A DNA stretch of 64,000 nucleotides. It comes from Zasmidium citrigriseum. Lineage: Eukaryota; Ascomycota; Dothideomycetes; Mycosphaerellales; Mycosphaerellaceae. This document shows positions 50,995 through 63,912 of the stretch, one piece after another (position 1 is the first letter of the stretch; the number at the start of each line of letters is the position of its first letter). The stretch spans positions 248,001 to 312,000 of the forward strand of contig NHNW01000007.1 in assembly GCA_002786025.1 (NCBI GenBank), in the 5' to 3' direction. Both the position numbers and the translations under genes were made by a program. The notes beneath the pieces were generated by a model, which saw nothing but the letters and a program-made list of their open reading frames with translations, was not told the DNA's origin and ran no database searches.

Positions 50995-53900
50995 CTATGC
51001 CTTGGCCAACCACTTGAGCACCTCTTCCTTCTCGTCCACAGGCAGCATGCTGAGCACCTGGGCGACACCCTTGAGACCGCCGCTCTTGTGGCTGCGCATG
51101 AGCGCGGCAACATCGTAAGCGATGGCATCCGTCTTCATCGCCTCGATCTTGTCCGCAATCGTCTTGCGGTTCTCCTCGAACCACATCGCCACCGACATGT
51201 CGTCCGTGCTGTACTTGGGCAGACTCGACCAGGATTCCAGGATCTTGAGGCTGTTCGATCGGCTGACAAGCTCCTTGGACTGCGAGGTCGCGATGCGCTT
51301 GAGGACGTACTCCTCGTTCAAACGGCGGCGCAGACGCCAGTAGAAGAAGCGACGAGCCTGGGCCCACTGCAGCGGCATGCGGATGGTATCCTTGGCCTTC
51401 ATGCGGCCAGCACGGTCGTGAAGATCAGCGTACTGGAGCGAGATCTGGAGGTAAGTTGGCAAGAGCAGATTCTCACGCTCGGTCATCTTGGCCTGAACCT
51501 CTTTCTGCTGCTCTGGAGTGAGGCTCTTGTCCTGTGATCGGCGCTTGAGGTCGCCGTAGGTCGGGTCGAGACGGGCCATGGTCTCCAGCTGGCGCTCCTT
51601 GCGGTACTTGATTCCAACGATACCCTCTGGCTCGAGGACACCACCACGTGCATCCTCATCGGCGTACATCTCCATCATCTGTGGGTTGATGGTGGGGTCG
51701 ACAACGACCTGTAGACAGTTAGCATCATGATCAACATCATCAAGAATATCAGACTTACCCATGAACCACCACGAAGTTCACCGTATGGTGGAATGTAGAT
51801 GAACACTGGCTGCTCGTACTTGACGAGGGCGTCGACAATGTACGATCCGTACTTCAGGACCTCGTTGTACATGTCACGCTGACCACCAGAGAAACCTCTC
51901 CAGTTGGCAAGGATCATCAATGGCAGTTGCTCACCATTGTTGAAGTCCTTGATGGCCTGTGCGGTCTTGAAGGCGCTGTTGGGGTACCAGACACCACCAG
52001 CCTCGTTGGTGACTTGCTCAATCGAGTCTGGGTTGGCTGGATCGGCAGGCGAGACGTTCTCGACAGAGCGAGTCTCAACACCAATGACACCAACTGGGAT
52101 ACCGCCAAGACGAGCACGTCCAACGACGACTGTGCGAGCCCAGCCACCGAGAGCCTCCTCGAAGGAATCCTTGTCGAAGAGACCGCTCTTGAAGCCCTCA
52201 TCGGTCTGTTGACCAGCGATGAGGTGGCGGACGTCGTACGGCTGCTTCTGTGGAGGGAAGAAGGTGACCTCACGGTCCCATGTGTCGGCGGATGGGGAGA
52301 TTGGCACTGGAGCACCCTTCTTCTCAGGCACGAAGGACATCCACTTGACAATCTTGGAGACACCCTCGAAGTCGTCATTGGCAGTCATGTGCGAAACACC
52401 GTTCTTGTACATGATCTGGGTGCCACCGAGCTGCAAGTTAGAGGTGTAGACCTCACGACCCAAGAGCTTGTTGATGGCAGGAGCACCAGTGAGGATGATA
52501 GGTTGGCCCTCGATCTGGATGGCACGCTGGCCAAGACGGACGAGGTAGGCACCGATACCAACGGAACGGCAGGTGACGAGCGTGCAAGTAAAGACATCCT
52601 CGTATGCACGAGAAGTCTCACCAGCGATAAGACCGGAGCCCTTCAAACACTCGACACCAAGACCCTCCTCAGCACCAACGATGGTGGTGATCTGGTGGCG
52701 GGTCTCGTTGCCAACCTTGATCTCCTTGGTGATGACGTGCTTGAGGGCACCATCCTCGAAGCGAGCCTTCTTCTCGGGAGTCAGGTAGAGGTAGTCAAAG
52801 CCAGCCTCCTGTCGGTTGGGGTCCTTCCAAGCGACGGAGAAGTGTGGAATGAGCTCCTCAGCCATACCAATGCGAGCACCCGAGTTGGCAGACAAGTAGA
52901 TACGAGGAATGCCAAGCTTGCGCGCCAGCTCGGAGCACTTGTGGAAGAACTTGTCTTCCTGGGGACCGAACGAACCGATCTTGTGCGTGATGTCGTTGGC
53001 AATGATGATGAAGCGACGGCCTCGTGGGTACTCTGGGGTCTTGGCTGTCACGATCCAACCGATCATACCAATCGTGTTGGCTCCAGGCTCGCGGTTGACC
53101 TCAGCCAGGTTGTCGTTGTCGTCAATGACAAGCTCATTGTACTCAATGCACTCGCCCTTGACTGGTTGCTTCTCCTTCATGCCTGGGTGCTGGGCAACGA
53201 TGGTATTCCATTCGTTCTCGATAGCCTGGCGGAAGAGCTCTGGGAAGTCGTAGACGTACTGAGTGCCCATGATGTGAGCCTTGTACCTCTTTGGCTGGAG
53301 AGCGCCCTTGGTCTCGTATGGAGTGGTGACTGGGCGCAAGTGCATGGAGCCAATCTTGGTGGTGCCACCAATGCTATGGAAGAGCCACTCATTGGTCTTG
53401 TCAGACTTGCGCTCCTCGTAGAGCTCGACCTGGATGATGTATCCAGAGGTGTTGGTAATGTTCACGCGCATTGGGAATGGCGCACCTGTCTGTGGGTTGG
53501 TGCAGATCAAGCGAATCTCAGCACCGGTGACACGAAGTCTCCAGGCACGGCGACCGAAGCGGTCCAAGAAGCCACCCAGCGCCTCCTCGACCTCCTTGGG
53601 CTCGAGAGGGAAGACAGTGGCGAAGTTGATGAAGATGTGGTTCATGTCAGAGCCGTTGTTGCCAACAATCTCCATCGCATCGAGGATGTCGGTCATCAAG
53701 CGGTCAGCCTCGGAGACCATGTACTCCACGGTTGGGATGTCCTCGCGGAGATGGCCAGGGCGGACAGTCGCACGAGTGAAGTAACGCTTGTCGGATTCAG
53801 CGTTCTTGCCGATGGCCTCGTACATGTGGATGTTCCTGTTCTCGGTGAAGACAGGCTTGATGTTGAACTTGGAGAGGCGTCCAAGCTCAAGCTGGAAGGC

Positions 53901-56900
53901 AAGAGCTGGCTCGATGTGACGAATGCTGGTGTCTTCCTCGTAGGTCGGGCCACGGAAGGTGTAGTAGCCTGGGTAAGTGCCATCCTGGTGACCGCAGATG
54001 AAGGTCAGGCGGCGCACACGGCGGGCGAGGAGCTCCTCCTTGTACTCCTTGACGATTGGAATGAGGCGAGAGAGGATCTCCTTGTCATCGGTGCTCTCAG
54101 AGTCGCGAACAGCAACATTGCAGACAGCAGTGAGCTCGTCCTCGCTCTCAAGCTTGGGAGTCTGGCCAGCACGTCTCTTGGAGAGATCAGCCATTAGAGT
54201 GCCTCCCGCGTCGGCCTTGCTCTTATGTCCGGCAGCGACTGGGAATGCCTCGAGGGCCTTCATCAAGTACTCATCAGCTTCGTCGATGAATGGCACTGGC
54301 ACAACAGCACCACGGCGTGGCTGCTCAGCACCGCCAACTTCGCGACCGATGTAGCTCATGTCACTGATAGAGTGCACACGGCCGAAGCCCTCAGCTGGGG
54401 TGCCTGGGGTGGATGGGTGCGAGGATTCGATTGGCAGTCCAAACTCGGAGTCTCCGACCTTCCTAAGGGCGAAGTCCCAGGCAAGGACATACGGGACATC
54501 GTTCTCCGCGAGGTACTCAATGGTCTTGAGGGTGTATGCACGGTATGCGCGGCGAGTGTAGACTTCCAAAGCCGCGAGAGAGACCCATGGGTCCTGGTGG
54601 ACGAAGAAGTGTGGCAGTACATCGAACACGGTGTACTTTGAATCCACAACCTCCTTGATGACCTCGTAGTTGGGCTCTCTGTGGTCCCAACCGCTCTCGC
54701 CATAGCGAGACTCCAAGACGGCAGAGCGCAGGATGTGCTCCATCTGCGAGGTACGCTCCTCAAGCGATGGCATAGCGCACTGGATGGTGAGCTCGCGAGC
54801 CTTCAGTGCAACCTTTGCGGTGGCACGGCCCTCAAGGTCTGCCAGCTTCTGAAGAGCTGGACGGAAGTACTTGGCAACGTTGCCAACACCTGGTTGGTTT
54901 GGTCGGTAAGCGTGAAGGAGGGCGACAATCAGGTTGTTCTTCGAGCTGGCACGGGTGTGAGAGAGCACCTTGGTGACAACATCGGCGACCTTGTCCTTGT
55001 TGGCGTCACGAAGAGACAGGATGACCTCCTCATCACGGTTCTGGCGTGCAGAGAAAATGCTCTCGACGTTGTAGTATTGGTCAAAGAGGTCGATGATCTG
55101 AGCAAACTCGTGCGCCTTGAGACCGTCCTCGTACTTCTTGATGATGTCGGTGAGAGGAGTCAATCCAGTGCGGAGCAGTTCTGCGTCGCCAGCAGAGACA
55201 TTCTCAGCAAGGAAGCGGTCGAACACTTTGCGGAGTTGACGTGCTGGGAACTCGGTCTTGCGGCTATGCGCACGCTCAACGATCTGCTCGAAACCAGCGT
55301 CAAGCTTCTGTGGCATACGGGAATGCAGGGCAGATGCCTGGGCGTTCCATTCACCATATGGCAGCTCGTGGTCCCGGAGAACTGCAATAAACTCCTTCAT
55401 GGTCTGGTTCATGATAACCTGGTTGTCGTATCCCTGAAGAATGGCCTGGAGCACACCCTTGAGGAATGCGAATCGCTGTGGTGGCTTGGTTCCGAGGACA
55501 ACCGGAGTGCCCATATCTGGGAGCTGCCCAAGGAATGGCTGCGCAGACTTGACCTTGGTTGGGTCATCCAGAGCCAAGATACCAAGAATGTCACCAGCTT
55601 CGAGAGTGGCGCCTGGCTGCTTGATGAGGTTGACAATACCGTCTTCCTGGGCAATCAAAGGCATGTACATCTTCATGACCTCAACTTCAGCGAAAGCTTG
55701 GCCCTTCTTGACGTGCTCGCCATTCTCAACGGAGAACTTGACAAGCTTTCCAGGAGATGGAGTCCTCAACTGAGTTGGGTCGTTCTCTTGCTCGAGCAAG
55801 CAGGTCTTGCCGTCAACGGACATGCGGACAGCACCAACCTCGTCCTTCCAGTACACGCTGTGCGAGCGACCTCCGAGAAGGACAAGGAGACCACCGTCTG
55901 AAAGAGCACGAATGCCAACAAGCGCCTTGCTGCCGTTGATGAAGAGGGTGTAGGTGTCGGGGCTGGATCGGGTTGCGGTGAACTTGTACTTCATGCCCTC
56001 GTAGATGAACTCGATGGGGAAGACGGTCTTCAGGATGTCCTTGCTAGGGACCTGACCCTTCTCGAGGCCAGCCCTGTACTCGTTGAAGCAGGCCTCGCTG
56101 GCAACGTGGGCCTTGGTGACAGCACCACAGATTACAGCCATGATCGGGTCTGGTCGCTCAGCAGTCAGACGCTTGCTGATCAGCTCGTCCAGCCATCCCG
56201 TAGTGATGGTGTTCTCCTCGAAAGCTGGAGTTTCCAACAGCTTGATGAGGTACTCAACGGTTGTCCTGAAGTCTCCACGAATGCTCAGCTCTTTCAAAGC
56301 AACGACCATATGCTTTCTCGATGCTTGTCTGTTCTCGCCATAAGCGAAAATGTGACCGAACTGGGAGTCGGAGAAGTTGTGGATGGCGGAGGCAGCACCG
56401 ACGGAGAAGTATCCCCATACGTTTGAGCTGGATCGGAAGTTCAGCTCGTGCATAGTACCAGAAGAAGGCTTGAAACCCTCGCCAGGATCCTCGGAGGTGA
56501 TACGACAAGCTGTACAGTGACCCTTTGGCATCGGCCTTCGCTGCTGCATGGCGCTGCTCTCCTTCTCGAAGTTGAAGTCGATCTGGGTGGTGGTGTGTGG
56601 GTCCGCGCCGTAGAGCAAGCGAATGTCACGGATGCGGTGTAGTGGGATACCCATGGCAACCATAAGCTGAGCAGCTGGGATGTTCACACCTGAAACCATC
56701 TCAGTGGTAGGATGCTCGACCTGAAGACGTGGGTTCAGTTCCAGAAAGTAGAACTTGTCGTCCGCGTGCGAGTAGAGGTACTCGACGGTACCGGCGGAGA
56801 CGTATCCCACCAGTCTGCCGAGAGACACGGCAGCGTCTGCCATGTGCTGGAAAGTCTTCTGGGGGGCGATGGTGACTGGTGCCTCCTCAATAATCTTCTG

Positions 56901-58086
56901 ATGTCTTCGCTGCACCGAGCAGTCACGGCCGAAGATGGAGATGTTGTTGCCGTACTGATCTGCCAGCAGCTGCACCTCCAAATGTCTGGCATTACCAGCG
57001 AGCTTCATGATGAAAATGGGCGAACCAGGGATTTCACTGGCGGCGGCCTTGTATAGTGCTTCGAAGCTCTCCTCGTCCTCGACCTTTCGAATACCCTTAC
57101 CACCACCTCCTTCTGATGCCTTGACCATCACTGGGAATCCGATCTTCTTGGCAGCTGCGAGACCTTCGGCAACGTTGTTAACGCATCCCTTGGCGTAGAC
57201 CTCGTCAGAGACGGTCACAATGTTGTTGTCATCAACCTCGACCTCGTCAACTCCAGTTCCAGACCAGGGGATACAGGGGACTTCGGCGTGCTGGGCGACG
57301 ATTGTTGAGGAGATCTTGTCACCGAGGGATCGCATTGCAGAGCCGGGAGGACCAATGAAGACAATCCTCTTGGGCGAGGCGGCGAGCGATTCGGGGAGCT
57401 TTGGGTTCTCAGAGGCGTGTCCCCTACAGTAAAGTCAGCTGCTTCCCTCATCACTCACTCACTCACTCTGCTGTACTCACCATCCAGCCCACACTGCGTG
57501 CACGTCCATACGCTCCGCAATGTCGACAATGAGCTCCACATTGGCGTAGTTATTGTTGTTGGTGCCACCGGGCACTTCAACGTACTGGTCAGCCATTCGA
57601 ATGTAGTCGGCGTTGGCTGCCAGATCCTCTGGCGTGGCCATCACAGTGAACTGGATGGCCCGCTCGTCGCCAAAGGTCTCGTACGCCCATTTTCGTACTG
57701 ATCGAATCTCCTTGACTGCCGCAATACCGTTGTTTGCAATCAGCACCTGTGTCACCGAATGTCAGCTCCGCCAAAAATTTGCCAAGCCCTGAATAGTGAG
57801 TGAGATGGGGGAATGATGTATAGCTGGCAAGTTCGGGCTTTCTTTCAAATTTGCCGCCACATCTGCTGGAATGTGAAATATGGATCTGAAGGGGCATACG
57901 CACATTTGTGATGACAGTGTGACCATCGTGTGCTTGCACAAAGTCCTTGACTTTGCTGGGAGGCGCCGCGGGGAGTTGGTTGCCTCCGATGAAGTGAGAC
58001 GCCAGGTTGTATTTGGCGGCGTAGCTGCTGGGATAGCCATTGGCATGGCCATTGACCTTGGCCGCTCCTCCGACTGCGTCGGCCAT
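50995..58086 (-). CDS. ACC1: Acetyl-CoA carboxylase, 2275 aa
   Basis: Carboxylates acetyl-CoA to malonyl-CoA, the committed step of fatty-acid synthesis; one multidomain cytosolic enzyme. Exons on the reverse strand: 57904-58086, 57481-57746, 51759-57423 and 50995-51708; introns are 157, 57 and 50 nt. Domains in order: biotin carboxylase ([54 protein letters not shown]), biotin carrier with [11 protein letters not shown] (biotinyl Lys 734, the same place as yeast Lys 735), a long central region, and the carboxyltransferase domain ([54 protein letters not shown]). All phases agree and the length equals the fungal norm. Confidence 0.97.
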
Positions 58087-60079
58087 GTTCGCAGTCGTTC
58101 TCGAATTAGGAGGAGTTGGTCTAGAGAGTGGGAGGGAAGAAGTGAAGCTGCGGTGAGCGGAAAGCCAGGTCTAAGCCTAAGCAGCTGCTGCACAAGAAAG
58201 CGGCCGGATCAGCGCCCACTTCACCCTGAAAGAAGGAGCGAATGTGGTGTCCAATTGCGGGCGGAGCACTCGAGATTGAGTTTCGTCAGGGGAAACACCG
58301 CGATTCCAGCCGTGTGCGAGTGAGCGGTGGGCGGGGCAGGCAGATTCGAGGACAGTGAATCGGCCGGTGAATTCTGCGCTGGTGGTGGTAGTGTGTGCGG
58401 TGTGGGCGAGAGATCGCAGCCGCTACGTCAAGATCGCAGAAGCTCACTGCGGGCAGACCAGGGTCCGGGTCTGGGTGTGGTATAGGTGCTCGGTCGATTA
58501 GTGTGAGGATGTTGTAGAAGCGAAGACGAGCACTCGAAAACGCCGGCGCAGGGGCAGAAACACGGCGAAGGGAGAGAGGAAGGGCAGTTCGGGGAACGCA
58601 CGCAGGCCCAGCAGCAGGCTGATCGGTATATGTGTGCGTGGGAGCTGTTGCTGCGCTGCTACAAATTTCCAGCCCGAACGGACTTCACGTTGAACCAGGC
58701 CTGCTAGCCCGATGGGGGCTGGCGCGTCTGCAGAAACACTCCCGGCAACGGTCAGCATCGAACAGCCCATCGCTTTGATTAACAAAAGTCCGCCCTCCAC
58801 CACCGCGCGGGCATCTACGGAGCGCCGCCGCTCGCTGTGAGGACATTGAGGCAGGCCAACAAGGTGCCACTGTCAACGCCCCATTCCACGCACCTTATCA
58901 ACCGCTGCCTCAATGCATTGGGGCGCGAGGGCAGTGGGTTGATGGTTGAGCAGCGCGGTTGAGCTGTGTATCGCCGCCGTGGGCCATGCGGAGTGCATGC
59001 CCGGACCCTGCGACACCAGCAGCTCCAGGCAGCTCGTCGACATCCGCATGGTTGGGAATACATCATCGCGCTGCAGCCCCCCCAGAACGTCCTCTGCAGG
59101 TACCTCCCGCATCGCCTCAACCAAGCCCGCAAACCGCCCCAACCCCAATGCCCAGAGATAATCGAGTCGAGAGCTACAAAACACGCCGAGTCCACCTCGC
59201 CATGCCCCTGCTCTTTCCATCACCATCCAAACGTCCGCGAAAACGACCAATTTTTTGCACATTCGATTCCACAGGAAAGTTTGATATTCCGGCCCCAGCA
59301 CTGACCTCCCGGCGCCCGAAACCACACCATGCGGAAATCCCTCGTGGGGAGCCCAAAAAGGGTCGCAGCAGAAAAAAAGATTCCGAGCAGCCCACCCGTT
59401 GCCCAACTTTCCCAATTGCGCAACTCTAAGTTTAGCCACACCTCTACGGCTCTCCTCTCCGCCCATCTCCCCTATCATGACGATATGTATCAATTGGACA
59501 GCATTTCTTTTCGACATGCTGCACGAGCGTTTCGACATTTCGCTTTCCACGGCCTGCGTGCTCGAATTTGTTTACCTGCGAAAAAGGGGTCATTGTCGCT
59601 GCCCGTCGGGATGTGAAGATGAGCCGAAAGGATTGCTCGCTTTCCGACCACATGTCCTCCTGACACTGCATTACTGCATCCTCGTCGGCGACCTCATCGC
59701 CCTATTATATGTAGATCGTGAATGTTGGATTTCAGACCTTGTGCGTTCGACGATTGGTCTGTCAGATGCACATGGTGAGCACGTTGCTGTTGGAAGGCTA
59801 TGCATTTTGCGCGTATCAGGAGTATCTCTTCTTGTAAAAGCAACCATCACATCAGCCATCGAAAGCGAAGCCACCACCTCCATCAGCGCCGTGGGTGTCC
59901 AACACGCTGATGTTGGTCAGGCCCGTTCGGAGGCTCGCCTAGATTCTTGAATCCGCCGTAGCGTCAGAAATCCTCCGGTATTCTTTGTACCACACACCAA
60001 ACAAGTCATGCTTTCGGCTTGGTGCTCCCGAGCCACCGTCGCTGCGTTTCCCGGAAACATCTACAATGGATTACTACTA
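58087..60079. other. 2-kb gap between ACC1 start and nudE end
   Basis: The part next to ACC1 (about 58090-58700) should be its promoter and long 5' leader. A forward frame at 59399-59950 has a hydrophobic middle (VLLTLHYCILVGDLIALLYV) but no signal, domain or splice partners, so it is not called. No RNA gene is recognised. Confidence 0.4.
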
Positions 60080-61933
60080 TCAGTACGTCTCGCCTACTTC
60101 GCTCATCTGTCGCCGCCGGGGCGGTGGTTTCATCTCGCCTGCTTCGCCCTCCTCTTCCTTCACCTGCCCAAAGTTGTGATTGCTTGTCCTCACACCTCCA
60201 GGCCGGGGTAATTGCCGTATGCCTCCATTCTGACTCTTGTTTAGCGCTGAAGGTGTCGGTAAGGCTGACGGGCCCCGGATGCCACTCTTTTCTAGCGTTG
60301 TTCGGCGGCTGGGCGTTGCTGTCAAAGCTGAATCTTCACTCTCAGCCGCTTTCCTTCGCACTTCCGTCACGCTGGAGCTGGGACGGTGACCATGCGCCGA
60401 ATAGCTGCCACCAAGACTGGATCTGGGCCGTCCAGGAATATGGCTCCCAACGGACGTTGAGGATGTGGTTCCTGAGTAATGTCCGAGTTCAGTCCGTGCA
60501 CCCGATCTACTGGGTGGTCGGTTAGATTGAGACGCCATACTTGCGCGGCTACTGGGACGGCTCGCTGCCACAGACGGAGGTCGATCCATTGCGGACGGAG
60601 GTCGATCCGGGATGTCTGATCGATGTGTCGCCTGGGACGCAGGCCGCGGGATCCCAAATGACAGCCGCTTGATGTGGCTTTCCCGCCTTTGAGGCGCTCC
60701 CACTGATGAATCTTCTTCGATGATGGAGGCATCTTCAGCCATGGATGAAGTCCTGCTAACCGTCGGACGCTTACTACTCCTGCGCAATGTCACTGACGAA
60801 GGAATACTCTCACCCATAGCAGACCCTGCACGGGGTGATCCTCTTGGAGTGCTGCCAGGCGCTGGTAGCTTTGATCGTGCGTTCTGGACACGCTCTTCGA
60901 TCTTCTGCATCCTGCCGATCAAACCACGGATCTGATATAGCGAGTCAGAGCGAGGCAGGTTGGCTGGCGCATTGCTGGGTCGGGCCGGTTTCGGTCTGCT
61001 CGTAGGTGGCCTCATTGACCGTCCATCTGACATTGCCGTACTAGTAGTAGACGCTACTGACGGCCCACGTGCATGTTTGGTCGGCAGACCACGTGGCCTA
61101 GGTGTTGCTGAGTCTGGTATGAGCGATCTCCTCCTCGCCGCCGGGATTGGCGTCTTCTGCTCCCTCTTGCCATGCAACGGGTCGTCAGACAACGGCGGAG
61201 AGGGCGGGGTGGGCGCATCTGAAGCCGTGTCAGACTTTGGAGGAGGCGTTGAGGCCGTGGGCGACAGAGGAGTGATACCGCTTGCCTCGCTTGCCGGACT
61301 CCTAGCACGTAGGTGATCCACCGGCAATGGAGATGGCTTGCCGCCCCTCAAGTTATCAATCGTCTCCTCCGCAAGCCGCAGCTTCTCAAGCGTTATCTCG
61401 TTCTCGATCTTGAGATCACCCAACTCATCCCTCAACCTTTGCGTCTCTATTCGCAGCTCTTCTCGTTCCTGCTCTCCCTGCCTTATCGTTTCCTCAAGCA
61501 AGACACCACGTTCGATCGACGCATTATACTTGCTCTCCATGTCCTCCAAGCTTGTCTCCGTATTTCGTGCCTGTCTCTCGTAATCATCATTCATAACCTC
61601 CGTGTCCCGTAGCTTCAACTGCAAAGACCGTTGCGTCTCGCGCAAGGTCGTGACCTCCTTTTGCAAGGCATTCTGTGCATTATTTGCCTCCGTCTTTGCC
61701 TGCTTGTGCTTCGTCTTCCATTCCTCCACCTCGAAGTTCAACTTCTCGACCTGCTCTTTCCATTTGCGCTCGCTCTTCTCGGCCGTCTCCACATCCTTCT
61801 CCAATTGCTCTTCTAGCTCTTTGCTGGACGCCTGGAAGTCGGAAAGATCAGCTTCCAGCTGGGAATACTGGGTCTTGTACCAGTCGAGCTGCTCCTTGAG
61901 GTCGGCGCCTGGCCGCAGCGGCGACGATGACAT
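60080..61933 (-). CDS. nudE: Nuclear distribution protein nudE homologue, 617 aa
   Basis: Adaptor that links LIS1/NudF to dynein for nuclear migration and spindle function. The N-terminal 200 residues are one long coiled coil (LKEQLDWYKTQYSQLEADLS, EEWKTKHKQAKTEANNAQN, LRETQRSLQLKLRDTEVMND), the NUDE domain. The rest is a Ser/Pro/Arg-rich, probably disordered tail with many SP/TP sites and ends RRRQMSEVGETY. A single long exon. The length is usual for filamentous fungi. Confidence 0.9.
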   Translation of the reverse strand: MSSSPLRPGADLKEQLDWYKTQYSQLEADLSDFQASSKELEEQLEKDVETAEKSERKWKEQVEKLNFEVEEWKTKHKQAKTEANNAQNALQKEVTTLRETQRSLQLKLRDTEVMNDDYERQARNTETSLEDMESKYNASIERGVLLEETIRQGEQEREELRIETQRLRDELGDLKIENEITLEKLRLAEETIDNLRGGKPSPLPVDHLRARSPASEASGITPLSPTASTPPPKSDTASDAPTPPSPPLSDDPLHGKREQKTPIPAARRRSLIPDSATPRPRGLPTKHARGPSVASTTSTAMSDGRSMRPPTSRPKPARPSNAPANLPRSDSLYQIRGLIGRMQKIEERVQNARSKLPAPGSTPRGSPRAGSAMGESIPSSVTLRRSSKRPTVSRTSSMAEDASIIEEDSSVGAPQRRESHIKRLSFGIPRPASQATHRSDIPDRPPSAMDRPPSVAASRPSSRASMASQSNRPPSRSGARTELGHYSGTTSSTSVGSHIPGRPRSSLGGSYSAHGHRPSSSVTEVRRKAAESEDSALTATPSRRTTLEKSGIRGPSALPTPSALNKSQNGGIRQLPRPGGVRTSNHNFGQVKEEEGEAGEMKPPPRRRQMSEVGETY

Positions 61934-62804
61934 GTCGCTGTACGATGCGCGTTTCTAGCGGCGCATTGCAAGGGCGTGGTGCCGAAAGTATGCGGCGTGC
62001 GTAATGTCGGGTGTAATAGGTGAGAATGTCCTGGGAATGATCCTGGAGCTGGCTGCCTGTGGTTGTTTGCCCTTCGCGCGGTGTTTCAGGTCGCGGTCGT
62101 CCTTCGGCGGCGGTGAGGGCGGAATCCGGAGCGTCGATGTCGATGTCGTTGTCGCTGGTGGTGGTCGTTGGTGTCGGCGTGTCCAGGTGATCGGTGTGTC
62201 GGCGTCGGCGTCGTGGCGAGTGCAGTCGGCAGGCGCCGCTGCTTTCGAGTTGGTCGTAAGTGCCCCGAGTGTTTGTTATGACGAGGGAGGCAGGAGCGAC
62301 GGGGAGTTGGGCCGTGCGACGCTAGCGTTGATTGGCTGGGAGCAGGCGCACACCTTCACGACGTTCTGGGCGACGGGCAGAGCTTGCAACAATTGGCAGC
62401 GCATCGTCAGACTACGTACGCAAGTCGCCCATTGCATTGTGTGGCCATCCAGCAAACCGGCCTGATGTCCTGAAAGTCCAGCGCCATCAACTCCACCACC
62501 GACTGCTCGGCCCATCTCCGCAGCTCGAAATAGCGCAAGGGTGTTCATTCTTCGCCTCCTGCAAATATCTGCCGCCGTCCATATCAGAACCCCTTTCTCT
62601 CACCCATAGCCCTCGACTCTCTCCATTCATGTCGAATACGTGAACAACCCTCGTCTCTTCTGCATCGGCGTTGGGGTTCGATTCTGTATCATAACGACTT
62701 ACGATTTTACGACATTCACGACAATCACCGAGCCGGACACCATTCGCTAGATCGGCAGTCACGAGCCTCCCAGACGGTCTTGTTCTCCTACAGCTTCTTT
62801 CATC
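61934..62804. promoter_or_regulatory. Divergent promoter nudE / STRAP, with GTC-rich stretch
   Basis: About 870 bases between divergent start codons. From about 62125 to 62220 the sequence is a degenerate GTC/GTG triplet run (for example GTCGATGTCGATGTCGTTGT). The rest is ordinary. No gene is supported here. Confidence 0.45.
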
Positions 62805-63912
62805 ATGGACTTTGCCTTCACCCGCCAGGACGAGACCAACATTACCACCGGTATGTCGTATCTGAGAAGCTATGTGTTTCAGCACTAACCCATCTTCAGG
62901 CACCACCAAGATTGTGCCCTTGACCTGCCACGGACATTCACGACCCATCACGCATGTCTCCTTCTCTTCTCTGTTGGCAAGCTCCGGCTCAGCATCCCAA
63001 TTCTACCTGATCTCGGCATGCAAGGACAACAATCCCATGCTCCGTGACGGCCTCACTGGTGACTGGATTGGAACTTTCATCGGCCACAAGGGTGCAGTAT
63101 GGAGCGCCAGACTCTCCGATGATGCCACATTGGCTGCGACCGGTTCTGCAGATTTCTCAGCCAAGGTCTGGGATACTTTCTCAGGCGAGACGCTGCACAC
63201 TCTGCAACACAACCACATCGTGAGAGCAGTGGCTTTCCCGCCTCAGGAGAGACCGCAAGTCCTTGCAACGGGTGGCATGGAGAAGAAGCTGCGTATTTTC
63301 GATCTTTCGCGTACCGTTCAGACTCCAGGCGAGAGCACGACCAACGGCCTCAACGGCAACGCAGAAGCACCACCCTCCTTCGAGATCGGCGCCGGCGAGC
63401 ACCAAGGCGCCATCAAGAGCATCATCTGGACCCGTGACCCTAACATTGTCATTACGGCCGCCGATGACAAGAAGATCCGCTGGTGGGACTTGCGTGCAAG
63501 ATCGTGCATCGCATCCTACGAAATCGAAGGCCTACCCGGATCCTGCGAATTGAATACTGGTGTGGCAGGAAGCCCCGAAGGCATCGTGAGTGTCGCAGCC
63601 GGCAAGAACATATACTTCTTCGAAGGCGGTCGACCAGGTCAACTCATCAAGCACATCAAAACCGACCGCGATGTAGCAAGTGTCGCTCTTAACGGAGAAG
63701 CCAAGCGCTTCGTGACCGGCTGCCCCAACGACACCTTCGTCCGAGTATGGGACTTTGAAAGCGAACAAGAACTGGAGACCGGTCGAGGGCACCACGGCCC
63801 CGTGTGGACCACCTGCTTCAGTCCCGACGGCAAACTCTACGCCACAGGCAGCGAAGACGGAACAGTCAAACTCTGGAAGTTCACCGACGGGCCGTACGGT
63901 CTCTGGCGGTGA
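62805..63912 (+). CDS. STRAP: STRAP/unrip-type WD40 protein, 352 aa
   Basis: WD40 propeller of the serine-threonine-kinase-receptor-associated (STRAP, unrip) family; in animals it works with the SMN complex and in signalling. Exons are 62805-62850 and 62900-63912; the 49-nt intron (GTATGT, CACTAACC, TTCAG) joins MDFAFTRQDETNITT to GTTKIVPLTCHGHSRPI. The family signature is LISACKDNNPMLRDGLTGDW then IGTFIGHKGAVWSARL; later repeats include ATGSADFSAKVWD and GKLYATGSEDGTVKLWK. It ends GLWR, as expected. The fungal function is little studied. Confidence 0.9.

Noticed and set aside
51927..54197. Forward 756-codon open frame opposite the ACC1 carboxyltransferase part
   Set aside because: It is the antisense of a highly conserved coding exon; the frame is open because of codon bias. 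No domain, start context or introns support it.
59399..59950. Forward 183-codon frame with a hydrophobic middle
   Set aside because: No signal, no domain, competing frames; composition shifts along the frame.
62660..62690. Box-B-like GGTTCGATTC, possible tRNA
   Set aside because: The flanking bases do not form a T-stem, and no A box or acceptor stem pairs around it.
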